Shown here piece after piece: positions 43,372 to 48,850 of a stretch of DNA of 48,850 nt. The notes under the pieces are model-generated. The model was not told the DNA's origin. It searched no databases and saw only the letters and a list, made by a program, of their open reading frames with translations. Origin of the DNA: an uncultured Lachnospiraceae bacterium (GTDB taxonomy: Bacteria; Bacillota; Clostridia; Lachnospirales; Lachnospiraceae); contig CAMNJZ010000007.1 in assembly GCA_946541955.1 (NCBI GenBank), forward strand, positions 1 through 48,850, given 5' to 3'. Each line of letters opens with the position of its first letter. Position 1 is the first letter of the stretch. The position numbers and the translations under genes are program-made.

Positions 43372-44790
43372 ATGGGCGGATTTTTTGCAGCAGCGTCCAG
43401 AGAGGCCTGTATCTTTGACCTGTTCTTTGGAACAGACTATCATTCCCACCTGGGTACCAGGAGGGCCGGTATGGTCACCTATGACCCGGAGGAGGGCTTC
43501 AACAGAGCCATTCACAATATTGAAAACTCACCTTTCCGCACAAAGTTTGACAAAGAAGTCAATGAAATGAAGGGAAATATCGGCATCGGCTGTATTTCCG
43601 ACTATGATCCCCAGCCCCTGCTGGTCCGTTCCCGGCACGGTTCCTACGCCATCATGACGGTGGGTAAGATCAATAACATCCAGGAGCTGACTGAGGAGAT
43701 CATGCAGGAGGGCAGCACCCACTTCTTTGTCCAGTCCCACGACGTGATCAATTCCACAGAGCTGACGGCAGCCCTGATCAACCACAAGGAGAATTTCATA
43801 GAAGGCATCAAATATGCCCAGGACAGGATCGACGGTTCCATGACCATCCTGATCCTGACCCCCAAGGGCATCTATGCAGCCAGAGACAAGATGGGCAGGA
43901 CCCCCGTGGTCCTGGGCCAGAAGGACACGGGCTTCTGCGCGTCCTTTGAATCCTTCGCCTACCTGAATCTGGGCTACAGGGACCTTAGGGAGCTGGGGCC
44001 CGGCGAGATCGTGGTCTTTGATGACAAGGGCGTTCGGACCCTGGTAAAGCCCGGCGCCAGGATGCGGATCTGTACCTTCCTCTGGGTCTACTACGGCTAT
44101 CCTTCCTCCAAGTACGAAGGCGTGTCCGTGGAAAAGATGCGCTATGACTGCGGCAAGGCCCTGGCCAAACGGGACAAGGAGCAGAAGATCCACATCGATA
44201 TCGTGGCCGGCGTTCCCGATTCCGGTACGGCCCATGCCATCGGCTATGCCAATGAATCCGGCAAGCCCTTCTCCAGACCCTTTATCAAGTACACCCCTAC
44301 CTGGCCCAGGTCCTTTATGCCGACCATCCAGGAAAAGAGGAACCTGATCGCCAAGATGAAGATGATCCCGGTCCACGAGCTGATCGAGGGCAAGAACATC
44401 CTTCTGATCGACGATTCCATCGTCCGCGGCACCCAGCTGCGGGAGACCACCGAGTATCTTTTTGACAGCGGTGCCAAGGAGGTCCACGTCAGACCTGCCT
44501 GCCCGCCCATCCTCTACGGCTGCAAATATATCAACTTCTCCAGATCCAACTCCGATATGGAGCTGATCGCCAGAAGGGTCATCTGTGACCTGGAGGGCGG
44601 CGATGTGTCAGACGAAGTCCTGGCCGAGTACGCTGATCCGGATACAGAACGCTACCAGAGGATGCAGGAGGAGATCGGTAGACGCATGAAGTTCACCTCC
44701 ATCCGCTACCAGAGACTGGACGATATGATCGATGCCATCGGCAAGGACAGAGAATGCCTCTGCACCTACTGCTGGGACGGCAGAGAATAA
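43372..44790 (+). CDS. PurF-like amidophosphoribosyltransferase without N-terminal Cys
   Basis: 472 aa with the full PurF architecture: an N-terminal Ntn-glutaminase-like domain (HSHLGTRRAGMVTY, YAIMTVGKINN) and a phosphoribosyltransferase domain with the PRPP loop NILLIDDSIVRGTQLRE. Cysteines in ARMRICTFLWVYYGYPSS, RPACPPILYGC and the C-terminal CLCTYC match the iron-sulfur ligands of Bacillus-type PurF. The catalytic Cys that normally follows the initiator Met (MCG...) is absent: the protein begins MGGFFAAAS. Glutamine hydrolysis by the usual route should fail. It may use free ammonia, do another phosphoribosyl transfer, or be regulatory. A similar MGGFFG-type group seems common in Clostridia. 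The start is fixed by AAAGGAG. Monocistronic. Confidence 0.85.
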   Translation: MGGFFAAASREACIFDLFFGTDYHSHLGTRRAGMVTYDPEEGFNRAIHNIENSPFRTKFDKEVNEMKGNIGIGCISDYDPQPLLVRSRHGSYAIMTVGKINNIQELTEEIMQEGSTHFFVQSHDVINSTELTAALINHKENFIEGIKYAQDRIDGSMTILILTPKGIYAARDKMGRTPVVLGQKDTGFCASFESFAYLNLGYRDLRELGPGEIVVFDDKGVRTLVKPGARMRICTFLWVYYGYPSSKYEGVSVEKMRYDCGKALAKRDKEQKIHIDIVAGVPDSGTAHAIGYANESGKPFSRPFIKYTPTWPRSFMPTIQEKRNLIAKMKMIPVHELIEGKNILLIDDSIVRGTQLRETTEYLFDSGAKEVHVRPACPPILYGCKYINFSRSNSDMELIARRVICDLEGGDVSDEVLAEYADPDTERYQRMQEEIGRRMKFTSIRYQRLDDMIDAIGKDRECLCTYCWDGRE

Positions 44791-44816
44791 GTCAGAAATA
44801 TAACTGCTAAACATAT

Positions 44817-44928
44817 GAAAAGACCAGAGGCCATGCCCCTGGTCGAAAAGACCAGAGGCCATGCCCCTGGTCGAAAAGACCAGAGGCCATGCCCCTGGTC
44901 GAAAAGACCAGAGGCCATGCCTCTGGTC
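44817..44928. repeat. Four tandem 28-bp repeats, each a terminator-like hairpin
   Basis: The unit GAAAAGACCAGAGGCCATGC + CCCTGGTC occurs four times head to tail (starting at 44817, 44845, 44873 and 44901). Units 1-3 are identical and unit 4 differs by one base (CCTCTGGTC). Each forms a GACCAG-GGCCATGCC-CTGGTC hairpin. It lies between the convergent PurF-like and ABC-F genes. Read on the minus strand, every unit is followed by TTTTC. Confidence 0.95.
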
Positions 44929-44936
44929 TTATTTTT
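44906..44936 (+). terminator. Plus-strand terminator formed by the last repeat
   Basis: GACCAGAGGC/GCCTCTGGTC is a perfect stem with a short loop, followed by TTATTTTTATT. Only this unit has a proper U-tract on the plus strand. It ends the PurF-like gene. Confidence 0.88.
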
Positions 44937-44970
44937 ATTCTTATAAGTTTTTTCAGTCCGGTATGCCGGA

Positions 44971-46602
44971 TCAGTTGTCCTCTTCGACGGAGACGTAAAC
45001 GGTACGCTTTCTGGCGTCGGCGTTGCTTGCCAGGTATTCGTCATAGGTGGTGACCTTATCGATGATGGAGCCGTCGGGCAGGATCTCGATAATGCGGTTG
45101 GCGGTGGTCTCCACGACCTGGTGGTCACGGCAGGCAAAGAGCTCGACCCCGGGGAACTTGATCATGCCTTCGTTGAGGGCGGAGATGGATTCCATATCCA
45201 GGTGGTTGGTGGGCTCGTCGAAGATCAGGCAGTTGGCGCCGCTGATCATCATCTTGGACAGCTGGCAGCGGACTCTTTCGCCGCCGGACAGGACGTTGAG
45301 GCGCTTGACGCCGTCGTCGCCCGCAAAGAGCATTCTGCCCAGGAAGCCTCGGACATAGGTCACGTCCTTGATGGGAGAGTAGCCTGTCAGCCATTCGGTG
45401 ATGGTATATTCGCTGGCGAATTCCCTGGAATTGTCCTTTTCGAAATAGGCCTGGGAGGTGGTGATGCCCCACTTGTAGGAGCCTTCATCGGGCTCCATCC
45501 TGCCGGTCAGGATCTCGAAAAGAGTGGTCTTGGCCAGCTCCTGGCTGCCTACGAAGGCGATCTTGTCGTCATGACCCATGATAAAGGAAACATTGTCCAG
45601 GACCTTGACCCCGTTGATGGTCTTGGAGATCCCGTTGACAGTCAGGACCTCGTTGCCGATCTCACGGTCGGGACGGAAGTCGATGTAGGGATACTTGCGG
45701 CTGGAAGGACGGATCTCCTCCAGCTGGATCTTCTCCAGGGCTCTCTTTCTGGAGGTAGCCTGCTTGGACTTGGAAGCGTTGGCGGAGAAGCGGGAGATGA
45801 ACTCCTTGAGCTCCTTGATCTTTTCTTCCTTCTTCTTATTGGCTTCCTTCATCTGACGGATCATCAGCTGTGAGGACTGGTACCAGAAATCATAGTTGCC
45901 GGCGTAGAGCTGAATCTTGCCATAGTCGATGTCGGCGATATAGGTACAGACCTTGTTGAGGAAGTAACGGTCGTGGGAGACCACGATCACGGTGTTTTCA
46001 AAGTTGATCAGGAATTCCTCGAGCCATGCGATGGCGTCCAGGTCCAGATGGTTGGTGGGCTCGTCCAGGAGCAGGACGTCGGGATTGCCGAACAGGGCTC
46101 TGGCCAGAAGGACCTTGACCTTCTGGGCACCGGTCAGCTCCCGCATCAGATAGGTATGGAGATCGGTTTCGATTCCCAGACCGTTCAGCAGAGTCTCGGC
46201 GTCGGATTCGGCTTCCCAGCCGTTCATCTCGGCGAATTCCCCTTCCAGCTCGCTGGCCCGGATGCCGTCCTCGTCGGAAAAATCCTCCTTGGCGTAGAGG
46301 GCGTCCTTTTCCTTCATGATCTGGTAGAGCCTGGCGTTGCCCTGGATGACGGTATCCAGGACCACCTGGCCGTCATACTTGTTCTGGTCCTGCTCCAGGA
46401 AGGAGAGGCGCTGGCCGGGGGTCATGGAGATATTACCGCTGGAGGTATCCAGCTGTCCGGACAGGATCTTGAGGAAGGTGGACTTGCCTGCGCCGTTGGC
46501 ACCGATGATGCCGTAGCAGTTGCCTTCCGTAAATTTGATATTGACATCTTCAAAAAGTGCTTTCTTTCCGAGACGGAGTGTAACACCATTTGCCTGAATC
46601 AT
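44971..46602 (-). CDS. ABC-F family ATPase (YbiT-like)
   Basis: 543 aa, two ABC domains and no membrane part, so a ribosome-associated ABC-F protein rather than a transporter. NBD1: Walker A GANGAGKST (34-42), signature LTGAQK (156-161), Walker B VLLLDEPTNHLD, switch His SHD (209-211). A linker of charged helix (about 250-295) follows. NBD2: Walker A altered to GSQELAKTT (352-360), signature LSGGE (438-442), LIFDEPTNHLD, and CRDHQ in place of the His switch. The NBD2 changes look usual for this Firmicute subgroup. Translation and housekeeping roles or antibiotic protection are both possible. AGGAGG fixes the start. The gene has a promoter and leader hairpin of its own. Confidence 0.92.
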   Translation of the reverse strand: MIQANGVTLRLGKKALFEDVNIKFTEGNCYGIIGANGAGKSTFLKILSGQLDTSSGNISMTPGQRLSFLEQDQNKYDGQVVLDTVIQGNARLYQIMKEKDALYAKEDFSDEDGIRASELEGEFAEMNGWEAESDAETLLNGLGIETDLHTYLMRELTGAQKVKVLLARALFGNPDVLLLDEPTNHLDLDAIAWLEEFLINFENTVIVVSHDRYFLNKVCTYIADIDYGKIQLYAGNYDFWYQSSQLMIRQMKEANKKKEEKIKELKEFISRFSANASKSKQATSRKRALEKIQLEEIRPSSRKYPYIDFRPDREIGNEVLTVNGISKTINGVKVLDNVSFIMGHDDKIAFVGSQELAKTTLFEILTGRMEPDEGSYKWGITTSQAYFEKDNSREFASEYTITEWLTGYSPIKDVTYVRGFLGRMLFAGDDGVKRLNVLSGGERVRCQLSKMMISGANCLIFDEPTNHLDMESISALNEGMIKFPGVELFACRDHQVVETTANRIIEILPDGSIIDKVTTYDEYLASNADARKRTVYVSVEEDN

Positions 46603-46653
46603 GCAGTTCCTCCTGTGTTTTATAGATCTGCTTTCTATTTAATTTACAAGCGA

Positions 46654-46686
46654 TGCCAAAAAGCGGCGAAAATCCGCCGCTGGGCA
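46654..46686 (-). terminator. 5'-leader hairpin/possible attenuator of the ABC-F gene
   Basis: On the minus strand AGCGGCG-GATTTT-CGCCGCT is followed by TTTTGG, with an outer TGCC/GGCA pairing. It begins within ~10 bases of the predicted transcription start and ~55 bases before the gene. It could be an attenuator or a stabilising 5' stem-loop. Confidence 0.5.
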
Positions 46687-46695
46687 TACGTATAT

Positions 46696-46724
46696 ATAAT
46701 AGCTGACTTGCACATTGCCTGCAA
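46696..46724 (-). promoter_or_regulatory. Promoter of the ABC-F gene
   Basis: On the minus strand TTGCAG, 17 bp, then TATTAT. The predicted start is near 46689. Confidence 0.65.
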
Positions 46725-46726
46725 GT
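46706..46726 (-). promoter_or_regulatory. Palindrome ACTTGCA-N7-TGCAAGT over the -35 region
   Basis: Perfect 7-bp arms with a 7-bp centre covering the -35 box and most of the spacer of the ABC-F promoter. This is a likely repressor operator. Confidence 0.5.
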
Positions 46727-46740
46727 GCTTAATTTTTTCC

Positions 46741-46800
46741 TTCCTATATTCCCTCCTATATTCCTTACTATGCTCCCTTCTTATATTCCTTCCTGATATT
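46741..46800 (+). repeat. Degenerate short tandem repeats (TATATTCC-type)
   Basis: TTCCTATATTCCC, TCCTATATTCC, TTACTATGCTCCC, TTCTTATATTCC and TTCCTGATATTG follow each other with an 11-13-bp period. They fill part of the 440-bp gap between the ABC-F and mglB genes. The rest of that gap (about 46801-46900) shows no gene. A perfect GGATTTTT-ATG-AAAAATCC inverted repeat lies at 46908-46926. Confidence 0.5.
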
Positions 46801-46982
46801 GATCTGTGCATTGATCTATGCTTTCTGTCATCGCCCCTGAGTCCTGGCGCCTTTCGCCCCTGCTTTGCCGGCTCTGTAAGAGAGGAAAAACTGCTGTTAA
46901 AAACCATGGATTTTTATGAAAAATCCAAAAAATTTCTAGAGGCATCAAAGAATTCTCTATATTCAATTGTGCAAGTCGGTGC

Positions 46983-46988
46983 TATAAT
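46983..46988 (+). promoter_or_regulatory. Extended -10 promoter of mglB
   Basis: TGCTATAAT is a consensus extended -10. The -35 candidate TATTCA at 17 bp is weak. A small leader hairpin GCAGTT-CCGCAA-AACTGC (47004-47021) lies between it and the AAGGAGG ribosome site. I see no clear cre site. Confidence 0.55.
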
Positions 46989-47043
46989 CATACCCAGAAA
47001 CAAGCAGTTCCGCAAAACTGCACAAAAACAAGGAGGTAAATTT

Positions 47044-48147
47044 ATGAAAAAGAAACTTGTAAGCCTTGTACTTGCATCCGTTATGGGCCTTGGCCTTCTG
47101 GCTGGCTGCGGCGGCGGATCTTCCGCTCCTGCTGCTGAAGAGAAGACTGAAGAGACCACCGAAGCTCCCGCTGAGGAAGCTGCTGAAGCTACCGCTGAAG
47201 CTGCAGGCGATGCTGATCTGGCCACCAAGAAGGTCGGCGTATGCATCTATCAGTTCTCCGACAACTTCATGACTCTGTTCAGAACCGAGCTTGAGAACTA
47301 TCTGATCGCTCAGGGCTTCGCAAAAGAGAACATCACCATCGTTGATGGTGCCAATGACCAGGCTACACAGTCCGGCCAGATCGACAGCTTCATCTCCGAT
47401 AAGGTAGACGTCCTGATCATCAACCCCGTTAACTCTTCTTCCGCTTCCACCATTACCGATAAGGTCGTGGCAGCCGGCATCCCGCTGGTTTACATCAACC
47501 GTGAGCCCAGCCCTGAAGAGCAGCAGAGATGGATCGACAACAACTGGGACGTTTGCTACGTTGGCTGCGATGCACGTCAGTCCGGCACATTCCAGGGCGA
47601 GATCATCGCCGACCTTGGCCTTGACGCTGTTGACTTCAACAAGAACGGCAAGATCGACTACATCATGATCGAAGGCGACCCCGAGAACGTTGATGCTCAG
47701 TATCGTACCGAGTTCTCCATCAAGGCTCTGACAGACGCTGGCTTCGAAGTAAACTGCCTGGATGATCAGGTTGGTATGTGGGATCAGGTTAAGGGCAACG
47801 AGCTTGTCAACAACGCACTGACCAAGTATGGCAATGACGTAGAAGTAGTATTCTGCAACAACGACGCTATGGCTCTTGGCGCTCTGCAGGCAATCCAGAC
47901 CGCAGGCCGCAAGGTCGGCACAGACATCTATCTGGTCGGCGTTGATGCTCTGACTGAAGTTGTTGAGTATGTTATCTCCGGCGACATCACCGGTACCGTC
48001 TTCAACAACCACTTCGCACAGGCTGACGGCGCAGCAGATGCTGCCATCAGATATCTGAAGGGCGAAGACAACGAGCACAACATCCAGTGCGACTACACCA
48101 AGGTTACCACTGAGAACGCTCAGGAGATCCTTGATTCTCTGAAATAA
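47044..48147 (+). CDS. mglB: Galactose/glucose-type ABC transporter substrate-binding lipoprotein
   Basis: 367 aa from the ATG at 47044 (AAGGAGG upstream). The 724-aa frame of the track runs through the antisense of the ABC-F gene and is false. A lipoprotein signal (KKKLVSLVLASVMGLGLLAGC, lipid on Cys22) is followed by a Glu/Ala/Thr-rich linker to about residue 60. The type I periplasmic-binding fold follows (KVGVCIYQFSDNFMTLFRTELENYL, NPVNSSSASTITDKV, INREPSPEEQQRW, EVVFCNNDAMALGALQAI, LVGVDAL). It resembles MglB, the glucose/galactose receptor, but the sugar is not certain. Its codons use more T-ending forms than neighbouring genes, as expected of a highly expressed gene. mglA follows. Confidence 0.93.
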   Translation: MKKKLVSLVLASVMGLGLLAGCGGGSSAPAAEEKTEETTEAPAEEAAEATAEAAGDADLATKKVGVCIYQFSDNFMTLFRTELENYLIAQGFAKENITIVDGANDQATQSGQIDSFISDKVDVLIINPVNSSSASTITDKVVAAGIPLVYINREPSPEEQQRWIDNNWDVCYVGCDARQSGTFQGEIIADLGLDAVDFNKNGKIDYIMIEGDPENVDAQYRTEFSIKALTDAGFEVNCLDDQVGMWDQVKGNELVNNALTKYGNDVEVVFCNNDAMALGALQAIQTAGRKVGTDIYLVGVDALTEVVEYVISGDITGTVFNNHFAQADGAADAAIRYLKGEDNEHNIQCDYTKVTTENAQEILDSLK

Positions 48148-48185
48148 GTCTGACGAATCCGATCGATTCTGATTACTGATTTCCG

Positions 48186-48217
48186 GCAGGTGCGGCAGGC
48201 CGCCGCACCTGCTTTTT
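48186..48217 (+). terminator. Intercistronic terminator-like hairpin between mglB and mglA
   Basis: GCAGGTGCGGC/GCCGCACCTGC-type stem (10-11 bp) followed by TTTTTAT. mglA has no clear promoter of its own, so this probably works as a partial terminator that keeps binding-protein mRNA in excess. Confidence 0.8.
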
Positions 48218-48284
48218 ATAGCGAATCCAAACCATCCTGCAGATTCATTTATGAGGTGACAGGAGCAAAGAGAAGGAGATAAGC

Positions 48285-48850
48285 ATGGCAGAATATTATC
48301 TTGAGTTAAAAGGCGTATCCAAGTCTTTCCCCGGCGTTAAGGCTTTGGATAATGTTTCCCTTTCGGTCCGCCCCGGAACTGTCCATGCACTGATGGGGGA
48401 AAACGGCGCAGGCAAGTCGACACTGATGAAGTGTCTCTTCGGCATTTATAAAATGGATGCAGGCGAGGTCTATATCAACGGAGAGAAGGTAATTATCAAC
48501 AATCCTGATGAAGCTATGAAAATGGGTATAGCCATGGTTCACCAGGAGCTCCAGCCTGTACTGCCCAGAAGTGTTGCTGAGAACATGTATCTTGGCAGAT
48601 TCCCTACCCATAACTATGGTCCTCTGAAGGTCATCGACCACAAGAAGATGTATGAAGATACTGCTTACTGGCTCAAAGAGGTCGGCATGGACTTTGATCC
48701 CAAGGCTCCCCTTTCCAATCTTTCCATCGGCCAGATGCAGTCCATTGAAATTGCGAAGGCAGTTTCCCACGAGGCGAAGGTCATCATCTTTGACGAACCT
48801 ACGTCCTCCCTTTCTGACAAAGAAGTTGAAGTACTGTTCCGTATCATGAA
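48285..48850 (+). CDS. mglA: Sugar ABC transporter ATP-binding protein (partial)
   Basis: The gene runs off the window end and is missing from the ORF track because it has no stop. 188 complete codons are visible. It begins MAEYYLELKGVSKSFPGVKAL with Walker A MGENGAGKSTLMKCL, Q-loop MVHQELQPV, signature-region NLSIGQMQSIEIAKAV and Walker B VIIFDEPTSSLSDKE. These are the first ABC domain of a two-domain sugar ATPase of the MglA/RbsA type. GAAGGAG precedes the ATG. It is expected to energise uptake with MglB and a permease that should follow outside the window. Confidence 0.93.
   Translation, partial: MAEYYLELKGVSKSFPGVKALDNVSLSVRPGTVHALMGENGAGKSTLMKCLFGIYKMDAGEVYINGEKVIINNPDEAMKMGIAMVHQELQPVLPRSVAENMYLGRFPTHNYGPLKVIDHKKMYEDTAYWLKEVGMDFDPKAPLSNLSIGQMQSIEIAKAVSHEAKVIIFDEPTSSLSDKEVEVLFRIM

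Noticed and set aside
41008-43515. 835-aa minus-strand ORF opposite ppk
   Set aside because: It is antisense to a clearly recognised full-length PPK1, is low in complexity (Gly/Leu/Asp/Val-rich) and lacks a ribosome site. Long antisense frames arise here from GC-rich codon use.
44817-44928. CRISPR array
   Set aside because: The 28-bp units are contiguous with no spacers, only four copies exist and no cas gene is near. They are tandem terminator hairpins.
45973-47043. N-terminal extension that would fuse the antisense of the ABC-F gene to MglB (724 aa)
   Set aside because: The lipoprotein signal peptide and AAGGAGG place the true start at 47044. The extension crosses a promoter, hairpins and the opposite-strand ABC-F gene.

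Overview
The window looks like a chromosomal segment of a fairly GC-rich clostridial Firmicute, most likely a member of the Lachnospiraceae. That placement is inferred from strong AGGAGG ribosome sites, vegetative TTGACA/TATAAT-type promoters, frequent short U-tailed hairpin terminators, the gene order rpmE-DUF1385-prmC-prfA, addB-addA, a TPP-riboswitch thiT, YerC, UPF0735/PheB, a GlnRS, and single-chain PurL. It is almost entirely core and housekeeping DNA. I see no phage, insertion sequence, CRISPR array or toxin-antitoxin locus.

Layout. 1-950: a minus-strand tRNA-Trp and a TetR regulator. 1.1-7.4 kb: purL, queH and argS. 7.5-10.6 kb: an apparent operon of a corrinoid-adenosyltransferase-like protein with a lost P-loop, dapA, dapB and a eukaryotic-type HisA. 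10.6-15.5 kb: a cold-shock gene, yerC, then pheB-hom-lysC (aspartate-family amino acids), then a small membrane protein. 15.6-19.6 kb: guaB, glnS and a convergent TetR gene. 19.8-22 kb: an Ala/Glu-rich LEA-like membrane-anchored protein and an NCS2 uracil/xanthine permease with a structured leader. 22.1-29.4 kb: addB-addA recombination nuclease. 29.5-32.5 kb: a secreted SGNH/DUF4886-like protein converging on lactate permease. 32.7-34.5 kb: TPP riboswitch, thiT and a CPBP membrane protease. 34.5-38 kb: rpmE, DUF1385, prmC and prfA (translation). 38.1-43.2 kb: a DUF815 AAA+ ATPase, ppx and ppk1 (polyphosphate). 43.4-46.6 kb: a PurF homologue lacking the N-terminal cysteine, four tandem terminator repeats, and a YbiT-like ABC-F protein. 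46.6-48.85 kb: a sugar ABC transporter (mglB and the start of mglA).

The most interesting points are odd members of well-known families and the regulatory DNA: the BtuR-like protein without a Walker A in the dap operon, the Cys-less PurF homologue, the eukaryotic-type HisA, the DUF815-ppx-ppk1 cluster, a 4 x 28-bp terminator array, a possible 5'-end attenuator in front of the ABC-F gene, and a thiT hairpin whose 3' arm is the Shine-Dalgarno sequence. Most large entries of the ORF track on the opposite strand of these genes are shadows caused by GC-rich codon use. Nothing here was checked by database search. Family names come from recognised motifs and gene order.
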